A stretch of DNA of 64,000 bases from Peribacillus glennii (GTDB lineage Bacteria > Bacillota > Bacilli > Bacillales > DSM-1321), in assembly GCF_003429105.1 (NCBI RefSeq), contig NZ_QVTD01000003.1, positions 1,364,001 to 1,428,000 on the forward strand, in the 5' to 3' direction. Position numbers and translations under genes: made by a program. Shown piece after piece: positions 1 to 9,698 of this stretch; the first letter of the stretch is position 1, and each line of letters opens with the position of its first letter. Below the pieces are notes generated by a model. That model was not told the DNA's origin and did not search any database. It was given only the letters and a program-made list of their open reading frames with translations.

Positions 1-186
1 GCCAAATTACGGAGTTTAAAGAGTTCCAGCCTGATGTTTTTGTTGATGTCCATCACCGAGGGTTCAATACCGTAGCCGTCTGCCAAGCCTTTAAATACTT
101 CATAAAGAGGCGCTTTGACTGTCTCCTAATAGAAACTGGCATAGGCACCCGTTCACTCAGAACGGATGTCTTTTTCATTTATAACG
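1..186. other. Window edge, no gene recognised
   Basis: This stretch lies downstream of the 6S RNA terminator. On the minus strand a run of about 42 sense codons from about 127 to 1 reads like protein (it contains GLADGYGIEP and INKNIRLELFKLRN), but it follows a stop, has no visible ribosome binding site or start, and runs off the window. It could be a gene fragment. I do not recognise a family, and yrvM (tcdA), expected here by B. subtilis order, is not what I see. Confidence 0.3.
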
Positions 187-239
187 AAAAAACCCGAATT
201 TAATTCACTTTGTAAAAAATGAATTAAATTCGGGTTTTT
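187..239 (-). terminator. Intrinsic terminator of the 6S RNA gene
   Basis: A near-perfect inverted repeat of about 20 bp (arms about 187-206 and 221-240) pairs an AAAACCCGAATTTAATTC-type arm with its complement around a short loop. Read on the minus strand it ends in a T-run. It sits directly after the 6S RNA, so it probably ends that transcript. Confidence 0.8.
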
Positions 240-442
240 AAAGGGTGTAAGAGTCCCGATCGTGCCGTTTATGCCTTTGTTTTGAACCCGCTCTCCGCAG
301 GTGGGTGCTCGGTTCCGCACTTTTGTAAGTCCTCTCTTGGGAGGCATTTACGCAGCCCGGAAACTTGGGGCTCCCGTAACTATAAGTGTTCGGTCAAAAC
401 TTATAGGTTAAAGAACGTACACATCAGGACTCTTACTAACTT
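240..442 (-). ncRNA. bsrA: 6S RNA (bsrA/SsrS type)
   Basis: Read on the minus strand this is a 6S RNA, the global regulator that binds the sigma-A RNA polymerase holoenzyme and restrains transcription in stationary phase. The two ends pair to form the closing stem (AGAGTCCTGATGTG near 436-420 against GATCGGGACTCTTAC near 262-247). The interior holds the long imperfect stem and the unpaired bubble, including blocks such as AACCTATAAGTTTTGACC, GCCTCCCAAGAGAGG and AGTGCGGAACCGAG that match the B. subtilis bsrA sequence as I remember it. The neighbour, aspS, is also conserved in B. subtilis. The predicted 5' end is the A at about 442, seven bases after a good -10 box. Confidence 0.9.
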
Positions 443-448
443 GAGAGT

Positions 449-478
449 ATCATATCACACTTGTTGTTTTCGTTTCAA
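449..478 (-). promoter_or_regulatory. Sigma-A promoter of 6S RNA
   Basis: On the minus strand TTGAAA (478-473) is followed after 18 bp by TATGAT (454-449). Transcription would start at about 442, where the 6S RNA begins. It lies in the gap after the aspS stop codon. Confidence 0.7.
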
Positions 479-527
479 GCGAACAGAAATAGGAAATTTT
501 TCACATTTTGAGCTTCTATTTCAATGT

Positions 528-2324
528 TTATTTTGCTTCCCCGGATGGCACCTTCTCCGGCTTTACCGCAAGTTTCAGATGAAGCTCTTCAAGCTGCGCC
601 TCGCTCACTACACCTGGTGCATCTGTAAGCAAGTCACTTGCACTGGCTGTTTTCGGGAAGGCAATCGTATCCCGAAGGTTTGTGCGCCCTGCAAGAAGCA
701 TGACCAGGCGATCCAATCCCAGCGCAATTCCACCGTGAGGAGGGGTTCCGTATTCGAAAGCTTCCATCAAGAAGCCAAACTGTTCATTCGCTTCTTCCGG
801 AGAGAAGCCGAGTACTTTAAACATTTTTTCCTGGATATCCCGTTCGAAAATACGCAGGGATCCTCCGCCAAGCTCATAGCCGTTCAATACAAGGTCATAG
901 GCCTGGGCACGGACGCTTGCAGGGTCAGTATCCAGCTTTTCCAGGTCATCCCTTTCCGGCATTGTGAACGGATGGTGGGCAGCGAAATAACGGCCGGCCT
1001 CCTCATCATATTCCAATAACGGCCAGTCGACGACCCAAAGGAAATTGAACAAGCTTTGGTCGATAAGGCCTCTTTCCTTTCCAAGCTTTAAGCGGAGGGC
1101 GCCGAGGGCATCAGCGACAACGCTTTTCTTATCTGCGACAAACAGCAGCAAATCCCCCTCGGATGCTTCTGTAGCTTGCATTAACTGCTTCTGGTCCTCT
1201 TCGTTAAAGAATTTCGCAATTGGCCCCTTTAATCCATCTGCCTCCACTTTTAACCAGGCGAGGCCTTTTGCGCCATATACAGCGGCAAATTCCCCTAAAG
1301 CATCGATATCTTTTCTGGAGTAGTCTGCCGCACCGTTTTTCACGTTCAAGGCTTTTACTTCACCGCCATTTGCAACGGCGCCGGAGAATACCTTAAAGCC
1401 GCTGTCTGCAACGAGTTCGGAAACATTGATCAGTTCCATGCCAAAGCGTGTCTCCGGCTTATCCGAACCAAAGCGGCCCATGGCTTCATCGTATGTCATT
1501 CTTGGGAATGGAAGGCTCACATCCAGGCCTTTCACTTCTTTCATGACCTTTGCCATCATGCTTTCTGCCATCGACATGATGTCATCCTGGCTCATGAAGC
1601 TGGTTTCAATATCAATCTGAGTGAATTCCGGCTGTCTATCAGCGCGCAGGTCTTCATCACGGAAGCAGCGGGCAATCTGATAATAGCGTTCTACCCCGGA
1701 AACCATCAAAAGCTGCTTAAAAATTTGCGGCGATTGAGGCAGTGCATAGAATTCCCCTTCGTGAACACGGCTTGGCACCAAGTAGTCACGAGCGCCTTCC
1801 GGTGTACTTTTTGTCAGGATTGGGGTTTCAATATCCAAAAAGCCTTCTCCATCGAGGAAATCGCGGACTGCTTTTGTCGTTTGATGGCGCATTTTTAAGG
1901 CATTGAACATGACAGGCCGCCTTAAATCCAAATAGCGATATTTTAAGCGGATGTCTTCTGATACCTCCGTTTTGTCCGCAATGGCAAATGGAGGTGTTTT
2001 TGCTTCATTAACAATCTTGACGGCTTCGGCCTGAATTTCAATTTTTCCGGTGCTGATATTCTGGTTTACATTTGATTCGTCACGGGCAATAACAGTCCCT
2101 TGAATATCAAGAACATACTCAGTGCGGATTTTTTCCGCTATTTCCAGCGCTTCCTTTGAAACATCCGGGTTGAATACAACCTGGACAATCCCTGTCCTGT
2201 CCCGTAAATCAATAAAAATCAACCCGCCAAGGTCTCTTCGTTTTTGAACCCATCCTTTTAATGTTACCTTTTCCCCGATAGCTTTTTCTGTGATCTCGCC
2301 ACAGAAGTATGATCTGCCAAACAT
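528..2324 (-). CDS. aspS: Aspartyl-tRNA synthetase
   Basis: This class II aminoacyl-tRNA synthetase charges tRNA-Asp in the cytoplasm. The 598-residue protein has the bacterial layout. An N-terminal OB-fold anticodon-binding domain (about 1-105) contains [19 protein letters not shown]. The catalytic core has motif 2 around residues 215-236 ([17 protein letters not shown]). A bacterial GAD insertion follows at about 290-420, and motif 3 ([16 protein letters not shown]) lies near residue 535. The start ATG follows AAGGAGGAAACGGG. The gene begins 12 bp after hisS ends, so the two form one operon under the hisS T-box, as in B. subtilis. Confidence 0.97.
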   Translation of the reverse strand: MFGRSYFCGEITEKAIGEKVTLKGWVQKRRDLGGLIFIDLRDRTGIVQVVFNPDVSKEALEIAEKIRTEYVLDIQGTVIARDESNVNQNISTGKIEIQAEAVKIVNEAKTPPFAIADKTEVSEDIRLKYRYLDLRRPVMFNALKMRHQTTKAVRDFLDGEGFLDIETPILTKSTPEGARDYLVPSRVHEGEFYALPQSPQIFKQLLMVSGVERYYQIARCFRDEDLRADRQPEFTQIDIETSFMSQDDIMSMAESMMAKVMKEVKGLDVSLPFPRMTYDEAMGRFGSDKPETRFGMELINVSELVADSGFKVFSGAVANGGEVKALNVKNGAADYSRKDIDALGEFAAVYGAKGLAWLKVEADGLKGPIAKFFNEEDQKQLMQATEASEGDLLLFVADKKSVVADALGALRLKLGKERGLIDQSLFNFLWVVDWPLLEYDEEAGRYFAAHHPFTMPERDDLEKLDTDPASVRAQAYDLVLNGYELGGGSLRIFERDIQEKMFKVLGFSPEEANEQFGFLMEAFEYGTPPHGGIALGLDRLVMLLAGRTNLRDTIAFPKTASASDLLTDAPGVVSEAQLEELHLKLAVKPEKVPSGEAK

Positions 2325-2336
2325 CCCGTTTCCTCC

Positions 2337-3608
2337 TTAACCTTTTAGCTTCTTAAAATCTTCGACGAAGGAAGCAAGATCCATTTCTGTCTGGATGCCC
2401 GTTTCCATATCTTTTAGATTGATTTTATTATTTGATAGTTCATCATCGCCAAGGACAGCCACATATTTTGCATGAAGCCTGTCTGCTGATTTGAACTGTG
2501 CTTTTGCTTTTCTGTCGAGATAGTCCTTTTCCACTGTAAACCCTGCATTTCTTAGCTCGTATGCAAGCTTGACGGTATAATCCTGTGCTGCATCCCCTAG
2601 TGAAACGAGGTAGCAGTCGATTCCCGGATCGATCGGGAGTTCCACTTTTTCCGCCTCCAGTGCGGCAATCAACCTCTCAATGCTTAACGCAAAGCCGATT
2701 CCAGGGGACTCAGGGCCGCCTATTTCCTCAGCAAGGCCATTGTAGCGGCCGCCGCCACAAAGGGTCGTAATTGCCCCAAAGCCTTCTGCCTCGCTCATGA
2801 TCTCGAAAGCGGTGTGGTTGTAATAATCAAGCCCCCGCACAAGGGTCGGATCTACAACAAACTCGATGCCCAAATCCGTTAAATGCTTTTGAACCTTTTC
2901 AAAGTAAACCTTCGATTCCTCATTCAGATAATCAAGAATCGAAGGAGCAGTTTTCATCAGCTCATGATCCCGGTCTTTTTTACAATCGAGGATCCGCAGC
3001 GGGTTTGTCTGCAGGCGATTCTGGCAGTCGCTGCAAAACTCCCCGATTCGCGGTTCGAAGTGATCGACCAGGGCATTTCTGTGATTAGTTCTGCTTTCCT
3101 TATCTCCAAGGCTGTTAATCACAAGCCTTAGCTTTTTCAATCCGAGCTCCCTGTATAAGCCCATGGCCAGTGAAAGCACCTCTGCGTCAATTGCTGGGTC
3201 CGCACTGCCAATTGCTTCAATTCCGAATTGGACGAATTGGCGGAAACGGCCTGCCTGAGGGCGTTCATAACGGAACATCGGCCCGATGTAGAAAAGCTTC
3301 ACCGGCTGGTTTGCCCAACCGAACATTTTATGCTCAATATACGACCTCACGACAGCAGCTGTACCTTCAGGGCGCAGGGTTATATCGCGGCCGCCCCTGT
3401 CCTGGAAGGAATACATCTCCTTTTGGACGATATCAGTGGTGTCCCCGACACTGCGAAGGAATAATTCTGTGTGTTCAAATATTGGTGTACGGATTTCCTT
3501 ATATTGATATCTTCTGCATAAATCACGAGCAGCATTTTCGATGTACTGCCAGATTTCCGATTGGCCAGGAAGGATATCCTGGGTTCCGCGCGGCATTTGT
3601 ATTGACAT
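2337..3608 (-). CDS. hisS: Histidyl-tRNA synthetase
   Basis: This class II synthetase charges tRNA-His. The 423-residue length is normal for the dimeric bacterial enzyme. The histidine-specific signatures [14 protein letters not shown] and [14 protein letters not shown] are both present, and motif 2 is seen in [13 protein letters not shown]. The C-terminal anticodon-binding domain covers about 325-423. The start ATG follows GAGGGAGGAACACAAC. Upstream lie a T-box leader and a 215-bp untranslated stretch, so expression should rise when uncharged tRNA accumulates. Confidence 0.97.
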   Translation of the reverse strand: MSIQMPRGTQDILPGQSEIWQYIENAARDLCRRYQYKEIRTPIFEHTELFLRSVGDTTDIVQKEMYSFQDRGGRDITLRPEGTAAVVRSYIEHKMFGWANQPVKLFYIGPMFRYERPQAGRFRQFVQFGIEAIGSADPAIDAEVLSLAMGLYRELGLKKLRLVINSLGDKESRTNHRNALVDHFEPRIGEFCSDCQNRLQTNPLRILDCKKDRDHELMKTAPSILDYLNEESKVYFEKVQKHLTDLGIEFVVDPTLVRGLDYYNHTAFEIMSEAEGFGAITTLCGGGRYNGLAEEIGGPESPGIGFALSIERLIAALEAEKVELPIDPGIDCYLVSLGDAAQDYTVKLAYELRNAGFTVEKDYLDRKAKAQFKSADRLHAKYVAVLGDDELSNNKINLKDMETGIQTEMDLASFVEDFKKLKG

Positions 3609-3717
3609 GTTGTGTTCCTCCCTCTTGCAACTGAAATAGTTCGTCTATACAGCATGTAGTTGACGAACAAGATGGTTTTAGTGATAAAGGCTTGAATTAA
3701 CCCGATAATCCACATAA

Positions 3718-3792
3718 ATAAGCGAGAAGCTTAATGAATTAAGCGATACATTCAATAATTAAGCGAAAAAGCAGTTCATTTAAGCGGAGCGA
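3718..3792. repeat. Four short TTAAGCGA-like repeats in the hisS leader
   Basis: Between the T-box terminator and the hisS start, the plus strand carries four copies of a TTAAGCG(A/G) word at about 3719, 3740, 3760 and 3780, spaced roughly 20 bp and separated by A/T-rich DNA. There is also a related AAGCTTAATGAATTAAGC palindrome. The rest of 3609-3826 shows no gene. Whether the repeats act as a binding site, an RNA structure or relics is unknown. Confidence 0.45.
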
Positions 3793-3826
3793 TTTTTTTC
3801 ATGCTAACAGAAAAGAACACAAAAAA

Positions 3827-4112
3827 AACCCCCGTCCCTGTAACCATTACGTTACAAGGGACGAGAGTTGTTCCCGTGGTGCCACCCTTATTGAAGCAGG
3901 CGCGCGCGCATGCTTCCGCTCAAAAACAGTTAACGCCTGTCTACGTTCATCTCCTACTAAAGGGTTGCCTTTTTCAGAGCGAAGCCTACGGAGTGTTCTT
4001 TCCTTAAGCCATCATGTGGAAATGCTTTCAGCCCAGGGCATTTCCTCTCTTTTCATGTGGATCTTAATTACTCTTCTCCATCATTGGTTTTGAATTAGTA
4101 TGTATTATATTT
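3827..4112 (-). promoter_or_regulatory. T-box riboswitch of the hisS-aspS operon
   Basis: The leader RNA senses uncharged tRNA and switches between terminator and antiterminator. The invariant T-box sequence AAGGGTGGCACCACGGG lies at 3889-3873. It is followed by the competing terminator, a GC-rich hairpin (GTCCC...GGGAC, 3863-3833) with a U-run at 3828-3821. Stem I begins just after the promoter with an AGAGTA loop-E motif. On its 3' side GAA is followed by CAC at 3995-3993, which I take as the histidine specifier codon. An AAC triplet overlaps it. The assignment to histidine fits hisS as first gene but was not modelled structurally. Confidence 0.9.
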
Positions 4113-4117
4113 ATCTA

Positions 4118-4146
4118 ATGATAATGACGGATGCAGAAAATGTCAA
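4118..4146 (-). promoter_or_regulatory. Sigma-A promoter of the T-box/hisS/aspS transcript
   Basis: On the minus strand a consensus TTGACA (4146-4141) is separated by 17 bp from TATCAT (4123-4118), placing the start of transcription at about 4111, right before stem I of the T-box leader. Confidence 0.75.
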
Positions 4147-4187
4147 GATAAACAGGGGAAATTGCACCGTCCATGTTTTCCCGCTTC

Positions 4188-4364
4188 CTAGGATCTGCCG
4201 AGGCGCCTCTTGAGATTTCTGGCATCCCGCATAGTAAGGCCGAATTCAGAAGCTAATTCGATTAAATTGGCTCCTTGTTCTTTTTGGATAAAATCATGAA
4301 AGTCGACACCCAATAGCTGGTTTTCCCCGTTTATGCTGGTTTGCCCTTTTTCACTGAATTTCAT
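4188..4364 (-). CDS. Small YrzK-like protein of unknown function
   Basis: This 58-residue reading frame starts MKFSEKGQTS and ends in NLKRRLGRS. The start ATG is preceded by GGGGGTG at good distance. The C-terminal half (LIELASEFGLTMRDARNLKRRL) looks like a helix-turn-helix of the sigma-70 region-4 type, basic at its end. B. subtilis has a small gene, yrzK, at the same place between hisS and the yrvJ amidase, so this is probably its counterpart. No function is known to me. It lies just upstream of the hisS promoter and is divergent from the amidase. Confidence 0.65.
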   Translation of the reverse strand: MKFSEKGQTSINGENQLLGVDFHDFIQKEQGANLIELASEFGLTMRDARNLKRRLGRS

Positions 4365-4538
4365 TTTAACACCCCCGCATTGAAATTATTTTTTGTCGGC
4401 AATTATCGTAAATATGAATCATAATTCCTATTCTTTCCTTACCGCCGAATTTTTTTCATTCTGCAGGAGGGTTTTTTAAAGAAAAATTGAATTTGTTTCT
4501 CTCCACCGATTACATCGTTTTATTTAGGGGAGATCGTA

Positions 4539-6152
4539 ATGGCTATTTTGCATAAAGGAAAAACAGCCCTGTATTCGTTGCTGTTTGCCACCGCGCTTTA
4601 TCCTATGGGACAAGCGGAAGCGGTCGAAAATGGCGAAGCGGTCGTGCAACGGAATCATATCAATATGCGTGAAGGTCCTGGAGTAAGTTACGAGGTTGTT
4701 GAAAAAATACCTTTTGGAATGTCCTTCACGATTGTGATGGAAGAAAATGAGTGGCTTAAAATCCGAACTTCGGATGGGACGGAGGGCTGGGTTGCGAAAT
4801 GGCTGGCGAAAGCGGATAGGAACCTATCTGCCGATTCCGCTCAATCCATGGGAAAGGGCATCATCAAAACAGAGGATGTCAGGGTACGGACCGGGCCCGG
4901 CACTTCCCATAATCTTGTGGGCTCCTTAAAACAGGGAAGCACGGTTGAGATTCTGGCGCAAAATGGGACCTGGATCCAAATAAAAAATCAGGATTTGGCA
5001 GGATGGATTCTTGAAGATTTTATTGGCCAAAAAACAATCATTGTCAATCAAAAAACGGAAACATCAGCAGAAACGGTAGTGACAGAAACGATAAATGTCC
5101 GGACTCACGCTTCACTTCGAGGACAAGTGCTAGGGAAGCTTGAAAAAGGCAGCAAGGTGAAAATCAATACCGTGGAAGGCAATTGGGCAAAAATAGCCTA
5201 TAACTCAGCTTACGGCTGGGTACATAAAGATTACCTTTCTTTATCGGGGAGCCCTTTGAATGATTCGCCTGAAGAAGGTTCAGAGAATGAGAGAAAAAAT
5301 CCTGGCACTAAGGACAATAGGAATTTTATTGACAGGGACAAGGAACGAAATATATCTCCTCAAATTTCCTTAAACCAATTGCCTGCAAATGGCGAGGCAG
5401 TGATTACACAAAACGGCACCAATATAAGAACGAGACCTGACGTCCAATCTCTCATCATGGCAAGAACCTTTGTCGGGGACAGATTCAAGATTATTGGTTC
5501 AGAGGATGATTGGTATAAGATCCGGCTGGAAAGCGGTGCAACGGGATATGTGGCCAGCTGGGTCGTATCGGTTTCAGGGGATGCCCCACGAGTGAAGAGG
5601 CACGGCTCCGCGCAACATCTTTCAGATAAATTAATCGTAATAGATCCGGGCCATGGCGGAAGGGACCGGGGCACTAAAGGCGTGCAGGGGACTCAGGAAA
5701 AGAGCCTCACATTGGAGACCGCCTTGATATTAAGGGACAAGCTGGAGGCTGCAGGGACAACTGTCATTCTGACCCGGAGTTCGGATTACTATTTATCTTT
5801 GCCTGCTCGGGTGAGGGTTTCCCACTACCATAACGCAGATGCATTCATCAGCCTGCACTATGATTACGCAAGAAATCACCTGGTAAGCGGCGTCACAACC
5901 TATTACTATCATTCCTATCAAAAATCATTGGCTGCCTGCATAAGCAAATCTCTCGGTTCCTCGCTGCGGGTTATTAACAGGGGGTACCGATTTGGGGATT
6001 ATCACGTCGTGAGGGAAAATGAAAAGGCAGCGGCATTGCTGGAACTTGGGTATTTGAGCAATGGGGCGGAGGAAACCAGGCTAAATTCCAAACAGTATTT
6101 GGAAAGTATTTCAACGGCTATATATACAGGGCTCGAGGATTACTTTAAGTAG
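4539..6152 (+). CDS. SH3-domain N-acetylmuramoyl-L-alanine amidase (YrvJ-like)
   Basis: This secreted peptidoglycan hydrolase should cleave the amide bond between N-acetylmuramic acid and the stem peptide. The 537-residue protein opens with a signal peptide (cleavage likely after AEA, residue 28). Four bacterial SH3 domains follow at about 34-92, 108-165, 183-237 and 288-345, each with the INMREGPG/VRTGPGTS-type motif, and probably bind the wall. The C-terminal Amidase_3 domain (about 365-537) shows zinc-ligand motifs DPGHGG, the E of TQEKSLTLE and SLHYD, plus LELGYLSN near the end. Start ATG follows AGGGGAGATCGTA. It stands alone on the plus strand, as yrvJ does in B. subtilis next to dtd-relA. 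Confidence 0.9.
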   Translation: MAILHKGKTALYSLLFATALYPMGQAEAVENGEAVVQRNHINMREGPGVSYEVVEKIPFGMSFTIVMEENEWLKIRTSDGTEGWVAKWLAKADRNLSADSAQSMGKGIIKTEDVRVRTGPGTSHNLVGSLKQGSTVEILAQNGTWIQIKNQDLAGWILEDFIGQKTIIVNQKTETSAETVVTETINVRTHASLRGQVLGKLEKGSKVKINTVEGNWAKIAYNSAYGWVHKDYLSLSGSPLNDSPEEGSENERKNPGTKDNRNFIDRDKERNISPQISLNQLPANGEAVITQNGTNIRTRPDVQSLIMARTFVGDRFKIIGSEDDWYKIRLESGATGYVASWVVSVSGDAPRVKRHGSAQHLSDKLIVIDPGHGGRDRGTKGVQGTQEKSLTLETALILRDKLEAAGTTVILTRSSDYYLSLPARVRVSHYHNADAFISLHYDYARNHLVSGVTTYYYHSYQKSLAACISKSLGSSLRVINRGYRFGDYHVVRENEKAAALLELGYLSNGAEETRLNSKQYLESISTAIYTGLEDYFK

Positions 6153-6158
6153 CTCTAT

Positions 6159-6182
6159 GCAGAAAGGATCTTTCCTTTCTGC
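6159..6182 (+). terminator. Hairpin downstream of the amidase
   Basis: GCAGAAAGGA and TCCTTTCTGC form a perfect 10-bp stem with a 4-base loop just after the amidase stop. It is followed by A's rather than T's on the plus strand, so it may act together with the next hairpin (CCTTGCC...GGCAAGG then ATTTTCATTTC). Confidence 0.5.
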
Positions 6183-6212
6183 AAAAAAAACCCTTGCCTA
6201 GAGCAGGCAAGG
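6183..6212 (-). terminator. Terminator of the relA-dtd operon
   Basis: On the minus strand, directly after the dtd stop, CCTTGCC/GGCAAGG form a stem followed by eight T's. It probably also helps to end plus-strand transcription from the amidase. Confidence 0.75.
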
Positions 6213-6216
6213 ATTT

Positions 6217-6666
6217 TCATTTCTTTTCTTTGCTTTCCACAATGATGGTCACAGGTCCGTCATTGGTGAGCTGCACGTCCATCATGGCACCGAAGATTCC
6301 GGTTTCTACGGTTATGCCTTTTTTTCGGAATTCTTCATTCAGGAGCTCATACATAGGGTTCGCCTCTTCCGGCCGGGCCGCTTCCATAAAGTTGGGCCTT
6401 CTCCCTTTCCGTGTATCACCATATAACGTAAATTGGGAAATTGAAAGGATTTGGCCGCCTATGTCAAGCAATGATAAATTCATCTTTCCTTCGCTATCCT
6501 CAAAGATGCGAAGATTGGCAATCTTATCGGCTACGTAGGCAGCATCATCGGCATCATCACCGTGTGTTATCCCAACCAGCAGGACAAGGCCGTGATTGAT
6601 TTCTCCAACGGTTTCCCTATTTACCAGTACTCTGGCTTCTTTCGAACGCTGTACTACAACTCGCAT
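6217..6666 (-). CDS. dtd: D-aminoacyl-tRNA deacylase
   Basis: This enzyme hydrolyses D-amino acids (and glycine mis-attached to tRNA-Ala) from tRNA, a chiral proofreading step. The 149-residue length is standard. Both signature motifs are present: SQFTLYGD near residue 77 and the Gly-cisPro motif in LTNDGPVTI near the C-terminus. Start ATG lies 11 bp after the relA stop and follows AAGGAGCCCAACG. The relA-dtd pair is a conserved Bacillus operon. Confidence 0.96.
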   Translation of the reverse strand: MRVVVQRSKEARVLVNRETVGEINHGLVLLVGITHGDDADDAAYVADKIANLRIFEDSEGKMNLSLLDIGGQILSISQFTLYGDTRKGRRPNFMEAARPEEANPMYELLNEEFRKKGITVETGIFGAMMDVQLTNDGPVTIIVESKEKK

Positions 6667-6677
6667 CGTTGGGCTCC

Positions 6678-8873
6678 TTAGTTCAAGATCCTTCTTACTG
6701 AATAAATGTCAGGGATCTGCTTGATCCTGTCCACGACCTTTTGCAGATGGCTGATATTATGGATGGATATCGACATATTGATCGTCGCCATTTTATTTCG
6801 GTCAGATTTGCCTGAAACCGCGGAAATATTTGTCTTAGTTTCATTGACTGCCTGCAGGACCTCATTGAGCAATCCTCTGCGGTCATAACCGTTGATTTCA
6901 ATATCTACGTTATATTCCTTGCGTTCATTCAGGCTGCTTTCCCATTCAACAGGAATCAGCCGGTTTTCCGTTTCATTTCCTTCCACATTCGGGCAATCCG
7001 TACGGTGGACAGAAACCCCTCTTCCCTTTGTGATGAAACCGACGATTTCGTCACCAGGCACCGGGTTGCAACATCTGGATAAACGGATCAGCAAATTGTC
7101 AATCCCTTGCACCCGCACTCCGGATTCCCTTTTCTTGACCGTGTGGAACGATTTCAATTCGGAAACGGCACCGAAAATGTCAGGTTCCTGCTCCAGTTCT
7201 TTCTGTTTCCGCTGTTTTTCCGTCAGCCGGTTTGCAATCTGGGCGGCAGTGATGCCATTATAGCCAACTGCTGCATACATATCCTCTTCATTTGAAAAAT
7301 TGAATTTCTCGCTCACCCGTTTCAGGTTCTCGGCAGTCAGGATTTCTTTCAGGTCGAAATCCATATTTTTAATTTCTTTTTCAACCAATTCCTTGCCTTT
7401 TTCGACATTTTCCTCACGCCTTTGTTTCTTGAAGAACTGGCGGATTTTATTTTTTGCCTGTGATGTTTGGGTCATCTTCAGCCAGTCCGGACTAGGGCCG
7501 TATGAATGCTTGGATGTCATGATTTCGATGATATCGCCGGTTTTCAGCTTATAATCCAGCGGCACCATCTTACCGTTCACCTTGGCGCCTATCGTTTTAT
7601 TGCCGATTTCAGAGTGGATTCGGTATGCAAAATCAATCGGGTTTGAACCTGACGGAAGCTCTATGACATCCCCTTTCGGCGTAAAGATGAACACCATATC
7701 AGAAAATAGATCAATTTTCAGAGATTCCATGAATTCTTCTGCATTCGTTGCATCATCCTGGAATTCCAGGATCTCCCTGAACCAGGTTAATTTATTTTCC
7801 AATGAAGCATGTTCATTCACGTCCGCGCCTTCCTTGTACGCCCAGTGAGCCGCAACCCCAAATTCCGCGATCCTGTGCATTTCTGTGGTCCGGATCTGGA
7901 CCTCTAGCGGATCCCCTTTTGGGCCAATCACGGTAGTATGAAGCGATTGATACATATTCGGCTTCGGCATCGCAATATAGTCCTTGAAACGTCCAGGCAT
8001 GGGCTTCCAGCATGTATGGATGATACCTAGAACGGCGTAGCAATCCTTAATGCTGTTTACGACGATACGCACCGCCAGCAAATCATAGATTTCACTGAAT
8101 TGCTTGTTTTGGAGCGCCATTTTTCGGTAGATGCTGTAGATGTGTTTTGGGCGTCCGGAGATTTCCGCTTTGATGTTTACGTCCGCTACACTCTTCTTTA
8201 CAGCTTCAATCACTCCGTCAAGGTATTCCTCACGCTCGGCGCGCTTTTTCTTCATAAGGTTGACGATACGGTAATACTGTTGCGGGTTTAAATAGCGGAG
8301 AGCCGTGTCCTCAAGCTCCCACTTTATTTTGCTGATGCCCAGGCGGTGTGCAAGCGGAGCAAAGATTTCCAATGTTTCATTGGAGATTCGCCTTTGCTTT
8401 TCGTGGGGCAGGTGCTTAAGGGTTCTCATGTTGTGAAGCCTGTCAGCGAGTTTTATCAAAATGACGCGGATATCCTGCGCCATGGCCACGAACATTTTCC
8501 GGTGATTTTCGGCCTGCTGTTCTTCCTGGGACTTATATTTGATTTTCCCTAACTTCGTTACACCATCTACAAGCATTGCCACTTCAGGACTGAAGCTTGC
8601 TTCAATGTCAGCCAGGGTAACCTCTGTATCCTCTACGACATCATGAAGGAAGCCTGCAGCAACAGTTGAAGGATCCATTTCAAGGTCTGCGAGGATCCCC
8701 GCGACTTGGATCGGGTGGATAATATATGGTTCACCCGATTTTCGAAACTGCTCCCGATGGGCATTTTCTGCAAACTTATACGCTTTATATATAAAATCAG
8801 CATCTTCCTGCTGAAGGTATTCCTTTGTCCTGTCGACGACCTGATCGGCTGTCAAAATCTGCTCATTAGCCAT
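6678..8873 (-). CDS. relA: Bifunctional (p)ppGpp synthetase/hydrolase Rel
   Basis: This is the long Rel enzyme of the stringent response. It makes (p)ppGpp from ATP and GDP/GTP when uncharged tRNA reaches stalled ribosomes and also degrades it. In order, the 731 residues hold the HD hydrolase domain (about 40-190, with [12 protein letters not shown]), the synthetase domain (about 225-370, with [12 protein letters not shown]), a TGS domain (about 390-455), a helical region, a zinc-finger-like [10 protein letters not shown] region near 560, and a C-terminal ACT domain (about 655-731). The intact HD motif argues for active hydrolysis. Start ATG follows AAAAAGGTGATTGC. Confidence 0.97.
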   Translation of the reverse strand: MANEQILTADQVVDRTKEYLQQEDADFIYKAYKFAENAHREQFRKSGEPYIIHPIQVAGILADLEMDPSTVAAGFLHDVVEDTEVTLADIEASFSPEVAMLVDGVTKLGKIKYKSQEEQQAENHRKMFVAMAQDIRVILIKLADRLHNMRTLKHLPHEKQRRISNETLEIFAPLAHRLGISKIKWELEDTALRYLNPQQYYRIVNLMKKKRAEREEYLDGVIEAVKKSVADVNIKAEISGRPKHIYSIYRKMALQNKQFSEIYDLLAVRIVVNSIKDCYAVLGIIHTCWKPMPGRFKDYIAMPKPNMYQSLHTTVIGPKGDPLEVQIRTTEMHRIAEFGVAAHWAYKEGADVNEHASLENKLTWFREILEFQDDATNAEEFMESLKIDLFSDMVFIFTPKGDVIELPSGSNPIDFAYRIHSEIGNKTIGAKVNGKMVPLDYKLKTGDIIEIMTSKHSYGPSPDWLKMTQTSQAKNKIRQFFKKQRREENVEKGKELVEKEIKNMDFDLKEILTAENLKRVSEKFNFSNEEDMYAAVGYNGITAAQIANRLTEKQRKQKELEQEPDIFGAVSELKSFHTVKKRESGVRVQGIDNLLIRLSRCCNPVPGDEIVGFITKGRGVSVHRTDCPNVEGNETENRLIPVEWESSLNERKEYNVDIEINGYDRRGLLNEVLQAVNETKTNISAVSGKSDRNKMATINMSISIHNISHLQKVVDRIKQIPDIYSVRRILN

Positions 8874-9139
8874 GCAATCACCTTTTTATCCCCATTTACC
8901 TATCATATCTGTCTATAGGTTGAACGTCTCAAAAAAACATTATTGTTTTATTATCGAGAAAAAAGGGAGAGATGTAAAGGGATAAGGGGTTTTTTGTTGT
9001 TTCCATGGATTATTTATTTATAATTACCTTATACTGGAATTTTCCTGTTAGATAAAATATATGAATGCCATTTCTGTTCTATATGTAAAATCAATGTAAC
9101 TGCATAAAGATGTTATTGTATTTATTTTTTATCTACCAA
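8874..9139. other. Intergenic region upstream of relA
   Basis: About 265 bp of AT-rich DNA without a gene. On the minus strand a weak sigma-A-like pair, TTGAGA (8932-8927) and TATGAT (8907-8902) with a long 19-bp spacer, lies about 30 bp before the relA start and may be its promoter. No conserved RNA structure was recognised. Confidence 0.4.
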
Positions 9140-9168
9140 AAAGAGCACCCCTATAATAAGGAGTGCCC
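9140..9168 (-). terminator. Terminator after apt
   Basis: On the minus strand GCACTCCT and AGGGGTGC pair (one G-U) around TATTAT and are followed by TCTTTTTGG. The hairpin lies 18 bp past the original apt stop codon. Confidence 0.65.
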
Positions 9169-9185
9169 CTTTAGCTTTTCACTGA

Positions 9186-9698
9186 CTAATATGTCAACAA
9201 TGTCAAAACATCATATCCTTCAAGCTTATCTTTGCCATCCAAGTAGGAAAGCTCGACCAGGAAGGCAATCCCGGCAACTATTCCGCCAAGCTCTTAAACA
9301 AGCTTGATCGTCGCTTCAATTGTACCCCCTGTGGCCAAAAGGTCATCAGTGATCAAGACGCGCTGCCCAGGCTTGATCGCATCTTTATGGATGGTCAGTA
9401 CGTCTTTGCCATATTCAAGGCCGTAGTCCACCTTGATGGTTTCACGCGGAAGCTTACCTTCTTTTCTTACAGGAGCAAAGCCCACGCCCAAAGAGTAAGC
9501 GACTGGACAACCAATGATAAATCCGCGTGCTTCAGGTCCTACGATAATATCGATTTCTTTTTCACGAGCAAATTCCACAATTTGATCGGTGGCATAACGG
9601 TATGCGTCTCCATTATTCATCAGTGGTGAAATATCTTTAAATTTGATGCCGGGTTTCGGCCAATCCGGGACAATTGTGATAAACTGCTTTAAATCCAT
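9186..9698 (-). pseudogene. apt: Adenine phosphoribosyltransferase with in-frame stop
   Basis: Apt salvages adenine to AMP using PRPP. Starting at the ATG at 9698 (after GAGGAGGAAACAACTCA) the frame runs through the PRPP-binding motif [12 protein letters not shown] and then meets TAA at 9296-9294. Reading on past that single codon gives the rest of a normal Apt in the same frame ([20 protein letters not shown]... to ...VLTLLTY), ending with TAG at 9188-9186. The total is exactly 170 residues, the usual length. The TAA replaces what should be a glutamate codon (GAA), a single G-to-T change. The gene is either truncated by 36 residues, losing the C-terminal strand and helix, or this is a sequence error. 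The start overlaps the recJ end by 10 bp. Confidence 0.8.

Noticed and set aside
282-1019. Plus-strand 245-codon frame over the 6S RNA and aspS 3' end
   Set aside because: It lies antisense to a clear ncRNA and a clear synthetase gene, with no homologous features.
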